Shown: positions 13,760 through 22,481 of the stretch, piece by piece | Layout: every line of letters starts with the position of its first letter | Position numbering within the stretch: the stretch's first letter is position 1 | NCBI GenBank assembly: GCA_010029175.1 | Contig: RGNC01000001.1 | Span: 1-42,089, forward strand | Source: Synechococcaceae bacterium WB8_1B_136 | GTDB lineage: Bacteria > Cyanobacteriota > Cyanobacteriia > PCC-6307 > Cyanobiaceae | Direction: 5' to 3' | DNA length: 42,089 bases | Notes under the pieces: generated by a model | Told to the model about the DNA's origin: nothing | Seen by the model: the letters and a program-made list of their open reading frames with translations, nothing else | Databases searched by the model: none | Translations under genes and position numbers: made by a program

Positions 13760-15937
13760 GTGGCGCGCATAGTTGGCATCGATCTTGGAACCACCAACTC
13801 GGTGGTGGCGGTGCTGGAGGGTGGTCGCCCCCAGGTGATCGCCAGCGCCGAGGGCGGCCGCACCACCCCTTCCGTGGTGGGTTTCAGCAAGGACCAGGAG
13901 TTGCTGGTGGGGCAGCTGGCCCGGCGGCAACTGGTGTTGAACCCCCGCAACACCTTCGCCAACCTCAAGCGCTTCGTGGGGCGCCAGTGGGATGAGCTCG
14001 ATGAGGGCAGCCTCACCGTGCCCTACAGCATCCGCGCCAACGATCAGGGCAACGTGCGCGTGGTGTGTCCAGCCACGGAACGGGAGTACGCCCCGGAGGA
14101 GCTGGTGGCCAGCATCCTGCGCAAATTGGTGGACGACGCCAGCACTTATCTCGGCGAGCCGGTGGAAGCGGCGGTGATCACCGTGCCCGCCTACTTCAAC
14201 GACGCCCAGCGCCAGGCCACCCGCGACGCCGGTCGGCTGGCGGGCATCAGCGTGGAGCGGATTCTCAACGAGCCCACCGCGGCGGCCCTGGCCTACGGCT
14301 TCGATCGCAGCACCGTGAAGCGGGTGTTGGTGTTCGACCTGGGCGGCGGCACTTTCGACGTTTCGGTGCTGCGCATCGCTCAGGGCGTCTTCGACGTGAA
14401 GGCCACCAGCGGCGACACCCAGCTGGGCGGCAACGACTGGGATCGGCGCATCGTGGACTGGCTGGCCGATGCCTTCCAGAAGGAGCACGGCCTGGATCTG
14501 CGCCGCGACCGCCAGGCCCTGCAGCGGCTCACCGAGGCGGCGGAGAAGGCCAAGCAGGAGCTGAGCGGCGTGCAGAGCACCCCCATCTCCCTGCCCTTCA
14601 TCGCCACGGGGGCCGAGGGCCCCCTCCACATCGAAACCACGCTCGAGCGGGCCTGCTTCGAAAGTCTGTGCCCCGATCTTCTCGATCGCCTGCTGCGCCC
14701 CGTGCAGCGGGCCCTGCGGGATTCGGGGCTGGCGCCGGAGGACATCGACGACGTGGTGCTCGTGGGCGGCTCCACCCGAATGCCGATGGTGCAGCAGATG
14801 GTGCGCACCTTGATTCCGCTGGAGCCCTGCCAGTCGGTGAATCCCGATGAAGTGGTGGCGATCGGCGCCGCGGTGCAGGCCGGCATCCTCACCGGCGAGC
14901 TGCGGGATCTAATGCTCAACGACGTCACGCCGCTGTCGCTGGGGCTGGAGACGATCGGTGGGGTGATGAAGGTGCTGATCCCCCGCAACACGCCGATCCC
15001 GGTCCGCAAGAGCGATGTGTTCAGCACCTCCGAGGCCAACCAGAGCTCCGTGGAGATTCACGTGCTCCAGGGGGAGCGCCAGATGGCGGAGGGCAACAAG
15101 AGCCTGGGTCGCTTCCGCCTCTCCGGCATTCCGCCGGCCCCCCGCGGGGTGCCCCAGGTGCAGGTGTCGTTCGACATCGATGCCAATGGTCTGTTGCAGG
15201 TGTCGGCCACCGACCGCACTACCGGCCGCCAGCAGAGCGTGAGCATCCAGGGCGGCTCGAACCTCAGTGAGGAGGAGATCAACCAGCTGATCGCCGAAGC
15301 GGAGCGCAAGGCCAGCGAGGATCGGCGCCGGCGGGCCGAGATCGATCGCCGCAACCGAGCCCAAACCCTCGTGGCCCAGGCGGAGCGCCGCCTGCGCGAT
15401 GCCGCCCTGGAGCTGGGGCCCTACGGCGCCGAGCGGCAGCAGCGGGCTGTGGAGATCGCCATGCGCGATGTGCAGGATCTGATCGCCGACGACCGCGGCG
15501 ATCTGGGGGAACTCGATCTGGCCGTGAGCCAGTTGCAGGAGGCGCTGTATGGGCTCAACCGCCGCCTGGCCAGCGAGCGCAAGGTGGACACGAACCCCCT
15601 GCAGGGCCTCAAGAACACGCTCGGTTCCCTCAAGGACGAACTGTTCGCTGACGACGACTGGGATGAGTGGGACCGGGGCGGCCGCAGCCGCGATCCCTGG
15701 GCAGAACCCTCCTGGTCCGCGGCCCGGCAGGACCGCCGCAGCGTGGACGCCCCCCGTTGGGATCATCCCGGCTGGGGGGATGCCCCCCGATGGGAGCAGC
15801 CCAGCTGGGAGGAGGCGCGCTCCCGGCCCCCAGGGCCCGAGCGGGAACCGGAATCCTCCTATCCCGAGCGGCGCTATGGCGTACCCACCCGCCAGCGCTC
15901 CGCAGCCCTCAACGACGATCCATGGGCTGAGGACTGA
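13760..15937 (+). CDS. dnaK: Chaperone DnaK, cyanobacterial long-tail paralogue
   Basis: This 725-residue Hsp70 has an intact ATPase domain (MARIVGIDLGTTNSVVAVLEG, AVITVPAYFNDAQRQATRDAGRLAG, LNEPTAAALAYGF, VFDLGGGTFDVSVL, VGGSTRMPMVQ) and a substrate domain (DVTPLSLGLETIGGVM, NTPIPVRKS, VHVLQGER-like). The GTG at 13760 gives the canonical N-terminus; upstream codons in frame show no similarity. The last ~90 residues replace the usual lid tail with a Trp-rich, charged low-complexity region (DDWDEW, DPW, PSW, PRW, PGW, DDPWAED), containing an 11-residue tandem repeat. Length and the adjacent dnaJ point to the DnaK1/DnaK3-type paralogues rather than the main DnaK2. No CIRCE operator is visible upstream. 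Confidence 0.93.
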   Translation: MARIVGIDLGTTNSVVAVLEGGRPQVIASAEGGRTTPSVVGFSKDQELLVGQLARRQLVLNPRNTFANLKRFVGRQWDELDEGSLTVPYSIRANDQGNVRVVCPATEREYAPEELVASILRKLVDDASTYLGEPVEAAVITVPAYFNDAQRQATRDAGRLAGISVERILNEPTAAALAYGFDRSTVKRVLVFDLGGGTFDVSVLRIAQGVFDVKATSGDTQLGGNDWDRRIVDWLADAFQKEHGLDLRRDRQALQRLTEAAEKAKQELSGVQSTPISLPFIATGAEGPLHIETTLERACFESLCPDLLDRLLRPVQRALRDSGLAPEDIDDVVLVGGSTRMPMVQQMVRTLIPLEPCQSVNPDEVVAIGAAVQAGILTGELRDLMLNDVTPLSLGLETIGGVMKVLIPRNTPIPVRKSDVFSTSEANQSSVEIHVLQGERQMAEGNKSLGRFRLSGIPPAPRGVPQVQVSFDIDANGLLQVSATDRTTGRQQSVSIQGGSNLSEEEINQLIAEAERKASEDRRRRAEIDRRNRAQTLVAQAERRLRDAALELGPYGAERQQRAVEIAMRDVQDLIADDRGDLGELDLAVSQLQEALYGLNRRLASERKVDTNPLQGLKNTLGSLKDELFADDDWDEWDRGGRSRDPWAEPSWSAARQDRRSVDAPRWDHPGWGDAPRWEQPSWEEARSRPPGPEREPESSYPERRYGVPTRQRSAALNDDPWAED
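15746..15811 (+). repeat. Two 33-bp tandem repeats in the dnaK tail
   Basis: Bases 15746-15778 and 15779-15811 encode DAPRWDHPGWG and DAPRWEQPSWE (residues 663-684). The copies differ at several bases, so the duplication is not recent. Confidence 0.85.
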
Positions 15938-15942
15938 CGCCT

Positions 15943-16866
15943 GTGAGTCCGAATCACTGGGCGGTTCTCGGCCTCGAGCCCGGGGCCGACGCCACCAGCC
16001 TCAAGCGGGCCTTCCGCCAGCAGGCGCGCCGCTGGCATCCCGACCTCAACGGCAATGACCCCCACGCGGAGGAGCAGTTCAAGGCCGTCAACGAGGCCTA
16101 TGCGGTGCTCAGCGACCCCCGCCGCCGCCAGCAGTGGGAGGCGGGGCTGGAGGGCGACGAGGCGGCCCAGGCTGGCCTTGATCCCTTCGCCACGGGATTC
16201 CCGGAGTTCGACGACTACCTCGATGCCCTGTTCGGCGGCCGTTCCCCCAGGCGCCGCGGTGGGGATGTGGAGCAGGAGCTGCATTCAGCCGAACAGCACC
16301 GAACCGCCGAGCCCCCCCGCGGCGGTGATGTGACCCCCGCGCCACCGCCCCCCCCGCCGGTGGTGGCCAGCGGGGATGTGGAATCCCTGGTGCAGCTCAC
16401 CCCTGAGCAGGCGCTCCATGGCGAGCGGGTGGAGGTGGAGCTCAGCGATGGCACCGTGGTGGAGGTGTGGACCCCTGCCATGGCGGGCGATGGCTGGCGG
16501 TTGCGCTTGCCGGGGCTCACCCCGGGCGGTGGGGATCACTTCCTGCAGTTACAGGTGCGCACGGCCGAGGGCCTGCGCATCGATGGGCTGCGGGTGCTCT
16601 ATCAGCTCGATCTCTCCCCCGCCGATGGGGCCCTGGGCTGCGCGGTGGTGGTGCCCACCCTCGATGGCCCGGTGCAGCTGCGCATCCCACCAGGTTCCTC
16701 CAGCGGTCGGCTGTTGCGCCTGCGGGGCCGGGGCCTGGAACGGGGCCAGGAGCGCGGTGATCAGCTGGTGGAGATCCGCCTGGTGGTGCCCCAGGCCCTC
16801 ACCGAGGCCGAGGAGGCCCTTTACGGCCGTCTCCAACAGCTGGCCGCGGAGTTCGGCGATCAGTGA
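15943..16866 (+). CDS. DnaJ/CbpA-type co-chaperone (no zinc finger)
   Basis: This 307-residue J-domain protein would stimulate the ATPase of the DnaK encoded 5 bases upstream. The J domain fills residues ~4-70, with His32-Pro33-Asp34 in RRWHPDLNG and the FKAVNEAYAVLSDP helix. A linker with a proline run (APPPPPP) comes next, then two C-terminal substrate-binding barrels (VELSDGTVVEVWTPAM, LRLPGLTPGG, LQLQVRTAEG, VPTLDGPVQLRIPPGSSSGRLLRLRGRG). The Cys-rich zinc-finger domain is absent, so it is type II/CbpA-like. The GTG at 15943 is the only start matching the J-domain N-terminus. The linker is encoded over an eight-C run, a possible frameshift hot spot, but the frame is intact. Confidence 0.92.
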   Translation: MSPNHWAVLGLEPGADATSLKRAFRQQARRWHPDLNGNDPHAEEQFKAVNEAYAVLSDPRRRQQWEAGLEGDEAAQAGLDPFATGFPEFDDYLDALFGGRSPRRRGGDVEQELHSAEQHRTAEPPRGGDVTPAPPPPPPVVASGDVESLVQLTPEQALHGERVEVELSDGTVVEVWTPAMAGDGWRLRLPGLTPGGGDHFLQLQVRTAEGLRIDGLRVLYQLDLSPADGALGCAVVVPTLDGPVQLRIPPGSSSGRLLRLRGRGLERGQERGDQLVEIRLVVPQALTEAEEALYGRLQQLAAEFGDQ

Positions 16867-16895
16867 GACACTGGCGCCTGTCCCAATGGTCAACC

Positions 16896-17315
16896 ATGGC
16901 GGTGCACGTCCTGCTCTTCGACGCGGGGAGCGAGAACGAGGGCATCCACTCCCTTGAGCTCCAGGGCACCACGGTGGTGCTGCTGTTTGAAGACAGGGAC
17001 GATGCCGAGCGCTACGCCGGCCTGCTGGAGGCCCAGGATTTCCCGTTGCCCACGGTGGAGGCCCTGGATCGGGCGGAGATGGAGGCCTTCTGCGCCGGGG
17101 CCGGCTACGAGGCCCGGTTCGTGCCGGCCGGCTTCCTGCCCCAGTCGCCCGAGGAGCGGCTGTTGATCGCCCCGCCGGAAAAGAACATGGATGTGTCGAA
17201 CTGGAAGGAGCAGGACGACCCCCAGCTGGCCTCTCCCGCCGAGATCCATGAGCCGATCACCAGCGGCAATGCGGAGCTGGAGGACTTCCGCCGCCGCCTC
17301 GAGGGCCTGCTGTGA
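16896..17315 (+). CDS. DUF3110 family protein
   Basis: This 139-residue cyanobacterial protein matches DUF3110: VHVLLFDAGSENEGIHSLEL, VLLFEDRDDAERYAGLLEAQDFP, VEALDRAEMEAFC and GYEARFVPAGFLPQSPEERLLIAPPE. No catalytic motif, signal peptide or membrane segment is seen, and the function is unknown. The ATG at 16896 starts the family similarity; eleven codons upstream are open. It sits between dnaJ and murQ on the same strand, 29 bases from dnaJ, and its stop overlaps the murQ start as GTGA, so all four genes from dnaK may be one transcript. Confidence 0.87.
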   Translation: MAVHVLLFDAGSENEGIHSLELQGTTVVLLFEDRDDAERYAGLLEAQDFPLPTVEALDRAEMEAFCAGAGYEARFVPAGFLPQSPEERLLIAPPEKNMDVSNWKEQDDPQLASPAEIHEPITSGNAELEDFRRRLEGLL

Positions 17316-18244
17316 CCAGCCCAGCCCCGGAGAGTCGCGGCCATCTGCTCACCGAGCAGGCCAACCCCCACAGCGCCGATCTGGATCAGCTGAGCACCGC
17401 TGATCTGGTGCAGTTATTCTGCAACGAGGATCTGCGGCCCCAGCAGGCCGTGGCGGCCGCCGCTCCGGCCCTGGGTGCCGCCATCGACGCCATCGCCGGC
17501 CGGTTGCAGCGGGGCGGTCGCCTGTTCTATCTGGGAGCTGGCACCTCCGGCCGTCTGGGGGTGCTGGATGCGGCGGAATGTCCGCCCACGTTCTGCAGTC
17601 CACCGGAACTGGTGCAGGGGGTTCTGGCCGGTGGCGCTCCGGCATTGCTGCGCAGTTCCGAGGGCCTGGAGGATCTGTTCGAGGCCGGTCGCGACGACCT
17701 TGCCGCCCGTGGCTTCAGCGGCGCCGACTGCCTGGTGGGGATCGCCGCCGGTGGCACCACCCCCTACGTGCATGGCGGGCTGGAGCATGCCCGCAGCCTC
17801 GGGGCCCTGGCGATCGCCCTGGCCTGCGTGCCTGCGGAGCAGGTGCCGATGCCCTGCGACATCGACATCCGCCTGCTCACCGGGCCCGAGCTGCTCACCG
17901 GCTCCACCCGCCTGAAGGCGGGCACGGCCACCAAGATGGCCCTCAACATCCTCAGCACCGGCGTGATGGTGCGCCTGGGCAAGGTGTATGGCAACCGGAT
18001 GGTGGATGTGGCGGTCACCAACCGCAAGTTGGAGGACAGGGCCCTGCGCATCCTCCACGATCTGGCCGGGATCGAGCGTGACCAGGGCCGGCTGCTGCTG
18101 GAGCAGAGCGCTGGATCGGTGAAACTGGCCCTGCTGATGGCCCAGCTGGGGCTGTCCGCGGAGGCCGCCCGCCTGCAGCTTGAGGGCTGTGGTGGCCAGC
18201 TGCGCCAGGCCCTGGCGGCTCAGCCTTCGGCCGGGCCCCAGTAG
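17312..18244 (+). CDS. murQ: N-acetylmuramic acid 6-phosphate etherase
   Basis: MurQ cleaves the lactyl ether of MurNAc-6-phosphate to give GlcNAc-6-phosphate and D-lactate in cell-wall recycling. The 310-residue product has the family signatures LLTEQANPHSADLD, the SIS-fold loop RLFYLGAGTSGRLGVLDAAECPPTF with its catalytic Glu, GIAAGGTTPYV, and GSTRLKAGTATKMALNILSTGVMVRLGKVYGNRMVDV. The GTG start overlaps the stop of the DUF3110 gene. The last 25 bases overlap the end of the convergent mtnP remnant. A MurNAc kinase (AnmK) or MurNAc transporter is not in the window. Confidence 0.96.
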   Translation: MTSPAPESRGHLLTEQANPHSADLDQLSTADLVQLFCNEDLRPQQAVAAAAPALGAAIDAIAGRLQRGGRLFYLGAGTSGRLGVLDAAECPPTFCSPPELVQGVLAGGAPALLRSSEGLEDLFEAGRDDLAARGFSGADCLVGIAAGGTTPYVHGGLEHARSLGALAIALACVPAEQVPMPCDIDIRLLTGPELLTGSTRLKAGTATKMALNILSTGVMVRLGKVYGNRMVDVAVTNRKLEDRALRILHDLAGIERDQGRLLLEQSAGSVKLALLMAQLGLSAEAARLQLEGCGGQLRQALAAQPSAGPQ

Positions 18245-19099
18245 CGACTGGTGAACAGATCGAGCTTGCGCCGGGTGGCCGGCGGCACCTGATCCCTGGG
18301 GGTCATCAAGCCGTCCTGCAGGGCACTGTGGGCGATGCTGGATGGCCGCAGCGCCGCCACCCGCTCGGCGGTGGTGCGCACGATCCGGGTGGCGAGCTCG
18401 GCGTTGGCCCGCAGGTTGGCGATCACCATCTCCACCGTCACGCTGTCGTGGTCCGTAGGCGATTTCCGCCTCGCGGGCCAGCCGCGCCTCGGTGTGGTTG
18501 GTCATGCCGATCACGCTGCAACCCCAACTGCGGTAGAGGTTCGATTCAGCACGGGTGGAGAAGGCCGGGCCCTCCATGCACAGGTAGGTGCCGCCGCGGT
18601 GCAGCCGCCGCCCGTCGGGCATCAGGCTGTCGGCCACATCCCCCAGCAGCTGGCTGAGGGTGGGGCAGAAGGGATCCGCCAGGGCCACATGGGCCACGGC
18701 TCCGTCCCCGAAGAACGAGAGGGGGCGCTGCTGGCTGCGGTCGATGAACTGGTCGGGCACCACCATGTCCAGCGGCTTCACCTCCTCCCGCAGGGAGCCC
18801 ACCGCCGATGGGGAGAGGATCCAGCGCACCCCCAGGGAGCGCATCGCCCAGATGTTGGCCCGGTAGGGCACCTCCGTGGGGGTGAAGGTGTGGTGGCGAC
18901 CATGGCGGGCGAGGAACACCACCTCCATGCCCCCCAGCCGGCCCAGGCGCAGGGCATCGGAGGGAGTGCCGAAGGGGGTTTCGATCTGCAGTTCCTGGAT
19001 CTGCTCCAGCCCCTCCATGGAGTAGAGGCCACTGCCCCCCAGCACCCCCAGGCGCGCCTGGGAGAGATCAAGGGTTCCGGAAACCGCCATCGGCTGCAC
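18220..19099 (-). pseudogene. mtnP: S-methyl-5'-thioadenosine phosphorylase, internal frameshifting deletion
   Basis: MtnP cleaves methylthioadenosine to adenine and methylthioribose-1-phosphate in methionine salvage. The 5' part is intact: LGVLGGSGLYSMEGLE, FLARHGRHHTFTPTEVPYRANIWAMRSLGVRWI, YLCMEGPAFSTRAESNLYRSWG and GMTNHTEARLAREAEIAY. Then the frame shifts (~18455) and reads unrelated residues. The 3' part, from SVTVEMVIANLRANAELA to the end at 18220, is in another frame. Families have about 13-14 residues here, including the ATDYDCW motif whose aspartates bind the adenine; these are lost. About 41 bases are missing. Start is the ATG at 19099 or the one three codons later. No second mtnP copy is in the window. 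Confidence 0.88.
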
Positions 19100-19226
19100 T
19101 CTGCTGCAACTGTTTTAACGGAGCACCTTCACCCGAGCGCCTTCAGCGGAGCTGAGGGACGCGGGCACAGGCGGCGCCTGGGCAGCGCCCCTGCCCATAC
19201 TGATCGGGTTTGCAGCAGATCATCCC

Positions 19227-19667
19227 GTGACCAAAGCCGTGATGGAGACCGATGCCGGCACCATCGAACTGGAGCTGTTCGATGCCGACGCCCCCAACAC
19301 CGTGGCCAATTTCGTGAAACTGGCCAAGGACGGCTTCTACGACGGGCTCGCCTTCCACCGGGTGATCCCCGGCTTCATGGCCCAGGGCGGCTGCCCCAAC
19401 AGCCGTGAGGGGGCCCGTGGCATGGCCGGCACCGGCGGCCCCGGCTACCAGATCGACTGCGAGATCAACAGCCAGAAGCACCAGGCCGGCACCCTGGCGA
19501 TGGCCCACGCCGGCAGGAACACCGGTGGCTCGCAGTTCTACATCTGCCACGAGGCCCAGCCCCACCTCGACGGCGTGCACACCGTGTTCGGCCACACCGG
19601 CAACATGGATGTGGTGTTGGCGCTGAAGAACGGCAGCCGCATCACCGCGGTGACGATTCAGGACTGA
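19227..19667 (+). CDS. Peptidyl-prolyl cis-trans isomerase, cyclophilin type
   Basis: This 146-residue cytoplasmic cyclophilin catalyses proline isomerization in protein folding. Core residues are present: FVKLAKDGFYDGLAFHRVIPGFMAQGGCP (catalytic Arg and Phe), GTLAMAHAGRNTGGSQFYICHEAQPHLDGVHTVFGH and the C-terminal VVLALKNGSRI. It is compact, with no signal peptide, as in bacterial PpiB. The GTG at 19227 begins VTKAVMETDAGTIELEL; a further ATG five codons later is less likely because it would trim the first strand. CATACTGATCGGG about 20 bases upstream may hold a -10 box. It converges on ribBA, 19 bases away. Confidence 0.95.
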   Translation: MTKAVMETDAGTIELELFDADAPNTVANFVKLAKDGFYDGLAFHRVIPGFMAQGGCPNSREGARGMAGTGGPGYQIDCEINSQKHQAGTLAMAHAGRNTGGSQFYICHEAQPHLDGVHTVFGHTGNMDVVLALKNGSRITAVTIQD

Positions 19668-19686
19668 GGCCGTTGGACCCAGGCCC

Positions 19687-21330
19687 TCAACACCAGCGCA
19701 ACAGGGAGCCCGGCAGCGGTTTGAGGGCTGGATGTTGGGCCGCCAGCTCCACCAAGGGCCTCCGCTGGGCCTCCAGTGTGTTGCTGGGGTGATTGGTGCG
19801 CTGGGAGTCGGGGGCCAGCAACAGGCTCACGCTGGTGGTGTGCTCCCAACTGGCCATGCGGTGCAGGGCATCCGCCACCAGGCTGTCATCACCGCCGGGC
19901 AGCAGCACCGCCAGCTCCGGCTGATCCAGCAGCGCCAGCACCCGTGGGTGCTCCTCGCGCTCCAGCTCAAGGCCGTGCTCCAGGGCCCACTGGCGAAGCT
20001 CCTGCAGTTGTCCCGCCAGGGCCGCGGGATCGCTGTTGTCATCCCCGCGGCCCTGCCAGGCCAGCACGGCGGCAGGACCACTGGCCTGCATCAGATGGCC
20101 AAGCTTCTCCTGCTTGGTCTGCAGATACGAGGCATTGTGCTGGCCGGGATGCATCACCAGCGGCACGCGGTCTTCCACCCGCAGGCCGTAGCCCCCCAGG
20201 CCGGCGATCTTGCGGGGGTTGTTGGTGATCAGCCGCAGGCGGTGCACCCCCAGGTCGCTGAGGATCTGCGCCCCCACGCCGTAATTGCGCAGGTCGGCCG
20301 CAAAGCCCAGCCGCTCATTGGCCTCCACGGTGTCGAGGCCCGTGTCCTGCAGCGAGTAGGCCTTGAGCTTGTTGATCAGCCCGATGCCACGGCCCTCCTG
20401 CCGCAGATACACCACCACGCCCTCACCCGCCGCTTCGATCATGCGCAGGGCGGCCTCCAGCTGGGGGCGGCAGTCGCAGCGCAGGGAGCCGAAGGCATCG
20501 CCGGTGAGACATTCGCTGTGCACCCGCACCAGCACCGGGCCTGAGTTCTGCTCGGGGCTGCCCTTCACGATGGCCACGTGCTCGCTGCCATCGAGCTCAT
20601 TGCGGTAGCCGATGGCGCGGAAGCTGCCGAAGGCACTGGGCAGGCTGGCTTCCGCCAGCCTCCGCACGAAGCGCTCGGTGTCGAGCCGGTAGCGGATCAG
20701 ATCGGCGATGTTGATCAGCCGCAACCCGTGGCGCTGGGCGTAGGCCACCAGCTGGGGCAGCCGCGCCATCGACCCATCCCCGTTCTGGATCTCACAGATC
20801 ACCCCGGCCGGGTAGAGCCCGGCCAGGCGCGCCAGGTCGACGGCGGCCTCGGTGTGGCCGGCGCGCTTGAGCACACCCCCCTGCTTGGCCCGCAGTGGAA
20901 AGATGTGGCCAGGGCGCCGCAGGTCCACCGGGCGGGTGTCGGGATGGATCGCCACCTGGATCGTGCGGGCTCGATCCTCTGCCGAGATGCCGGTGCTCAC
21001 ACCGTTCTCCGGGCCGGCATCCACGCTCACGGTGAAGGCGGTCTGGTTGCTGTCGGTGTTGCGGTCCACCATCAGCGGCAGATCGAGGGCATCGAGGCGC
21101 TCCCCCTCCATGGCCAGACAGATCAGGCCCCGGGCCTCCGTGGCCATGAAGTTGATCTGTTCGGGCGTGGCGAACTGGGCCGCGCAGATCAGGTCTCCCT
21201 CGTTCTCGCGGTTCTCGTCATCCACCACCACCACCATGTCGCCATTGCGAATCGCGGCGAGGCCATCGGCGATGGAGTCGAAGCGGAAGTCGGTGTGCAG
21301 TGCGGCAGCAGTCAAGTGGTCAGGGCTCAC
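19687..21330 (-). CDS. ribBA: Bifunctional DHBP synthase / GTP cyclohydrolase II
   Basis: RibBA makes both precursors of riboflavin: 3,4-dihydroxy-2-butanone-4-phosphate from ribulose-5-phosphate, and the pyrimidine from GTP. Residues ~15-210 form the RibB domain (MVVVVDDENRENEGDL, FMATEARGLICLAM, HIFPLRA, RAGHTEAAVDLARLAG). Residues ~215-410 form the RibA domain, with the zinc cysteines in HSECLTGDAFGSLRCDCRPQL and RQEGRGIGLINKLKAYSLQD. A C-terminal stretch of about 130 residues (from AAVLAWQGRGDD) follows, as seen in cyanobacterial RibBA proteins; its function is not known. The start is GTG at 21330. It is divergent from argC across 86 bases. Confidence 0.96.
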   Translation of the reverse strand: MSPDHLTAAALHTDFRFDSIADGLAAIRNGDMVVVVDDENRENEGDLICAAQFATPEQINFMATEARGLICLAMEGERLDALDLPLMVDRNTDSNQTAFTVSVDAGPENGVSTGISAEDRARTIQVAIHPDTRPVDLRRPGHIFPLRAKQGGVLKRAGHTEAAVDLARLAGLYPAGVICEIQNGDGSMARLPQLVAYAQRHGLRLINIADLIRYRLDTERFVRRLAEASLPSAFGSFRAIGYRNELDGSEHVAIVKGSPEQNSGPVLVRVHSECLTGDAFGSLRCDCRPQLEAALRMIEAAGEGVVVYLRQEGRGIGLINKLKAYSLQDTGLDTVEANERLGFAADLRNYGVGAQILSDLGVHRLRLITNNPRKIAGLGGYGLRVEDRVPLVMHPGQHNASYLQTKQEKLGHLMQASGPAAVLAWQGRGDDNSDPAALAGQLQELRQWALEHGLELEREEHPRVLALLDQPELAVLLPGGDDSLVADALHRMASWEHTTSVSLLLAPDSQRTNHPSNTLEAQRRPLVELAAQHPALKPLPGSLLRWC

Positions 21331-21416
21331 GGAAGGGGCAGGACGCCGCCAAGCGGCCAGATCAGCGTGGGACTTTTATAGAGCCCGGTACGATCTGGCG
21401 TTCCTGACAAGCCGCC

Positions 21417-22481
21417 ATGGCCAGCAAGCGCGTTGCGGTGATTGGTGCCTCCGGCTACGGCGGCCTCCAGACCCTGCGGCTGCTGCAGGGCCATCCGGAG
21501 CTGGAGGTCACCTATCTGGGCGGCGAGCGCAGCAGTGGCAAGCGCTGGAGCGAACTCACCCCCTTCCTGCCCCTGCCCGGGGATCCGGTGGTGCAGAGCC
21601 CCGATGTGGAGGCGATCGCCACCGCCGCCGACCTGGCGGTGCTCAGCCTTCCCAATGGCCTGGCCTCGGGACTGGTGCCTGGGCTGCTGGAGCGGGGCGT
21701 GAAGGTGGTGGATCTCTCAGCCGACTACCGCTACAGCTCCCTTGAGCAGTGGAAGGAGGTGTACGCCTCGGAGGCGCGCCTGGTGCCCCGCAGCGATGCA
21801 GAGCTCTGCGCCGAGGCGGTCTATGGCCTTGTGGAATGGGAGCAGGAGCGCATCAAAGACGCCCGTCTGGTGGCGGCACCAGGCTGTTTCCCCACAGCCA
21901 GCCTGCTGGCCCTGCTGCCCTTCCTCCACCAGGGCCTGATCGAAACCAGCGGCATCGTGATCGATGCCAAAACCGGCACCAGCGGTGGCGGGCGCGCAGC
22001 CAAGGAGCATCTGCTGCTGGCGGAGGCCTCCGAGGGGGTCTCCCCCTACGGGGTGGTGGGCCACCGCCACACCAGCGAGATCGAGCAGCTCTGCGGCCGG
22101 GCGGCGGGCCAGACCGTGCAACTCCAGTTCACCCCCCACCTGATCCCGATGGTGCGAGGTCTGCTGGCCACGGTGTACGGCCGTCTGCGCGATCCCGGCC
22201 TCACCGCGGAAGACTGCACCACCCTGCTGCAGGCCGCCTATCGCCACACCCCCTGCGTGCAGGTGCTGCCGGTGGGCACCTACCCCTCCACCAAGTGGGT
22301 GCGTCAGACCAACCGCGCCCTGCTCTCCCTTCAGGTGGATCAGCGCACCGGCCAGCTGGTCGTGATGAGCGCCATCGACAACATGGTGAAAGGCCAGGCC
22401 GGGCAGGGGGTGCAGTGCCTCAACCTGATGGCCGGCCTGCCGGCGGAAACCGGCCTGCCGCTGCTGCCCTTCTACCCCTGA
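21417..22481 (+). CDS. argC: N-acetyl-gamma-glutamyl-phosphate reductase
   Basis: ArgC reduces N-acetylglutamyl-5-phosphate with NADPH in arginine synthesis. The 354-residue product has the Rossmann motif VIGASGYGG (residues 8-16), VVDLSADYR, the catalytic Cys157 in VAAPGCFPTAS, and the GxSGGGRAAKE and HRHTSEIEQ segments with the base histidine. It ends with SAIDNMVKGQAGQGVQCLNLM. A TACGAT -10-like box lies at 21389-21394, 22 bases before the ATG. Its last 10 bases overlap the end of the convergent purN. No other arginine gene lies nearby. Confidence 0.97.
   Translation: MASKRVAVIGASGYGGLQTLRLLQGHPELEVTYLGGERSSGKRWSELTPFLPLPGDPVVQSPDVEAIATAADLAVLSLPNGLASGLVPGLLERGVKVVDLSADYRYSSLEQWKEVYASEARLVPRSDAELCAEAVYGLVEWEQERIKDARLVAAPGCFPTASLLALLPFLHQGLIETSGIVIDAKTGTSGGGRAAKEHLLLAEASEGVSPYGVVGHRHTSEIEQLCGRAAGQTVQLQFTPHLIPMVRGLLATVYGRLRDPGLTAEDCTTLLQAAYRHTPCVQVLPVGTYPSTKWVRQTNRALLSLQVDQRTGQLVVMSAIDNMVKGQAGQGVQCLNLMAGLPAETGLPLLPFYP

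Noticed and set aside
16346..16353. Frameshift at the eight-C run in dnaJ
   Set aside because: The reading frame continues correctly into the conserved C-terminal domain, so the run is part of a proline linker.
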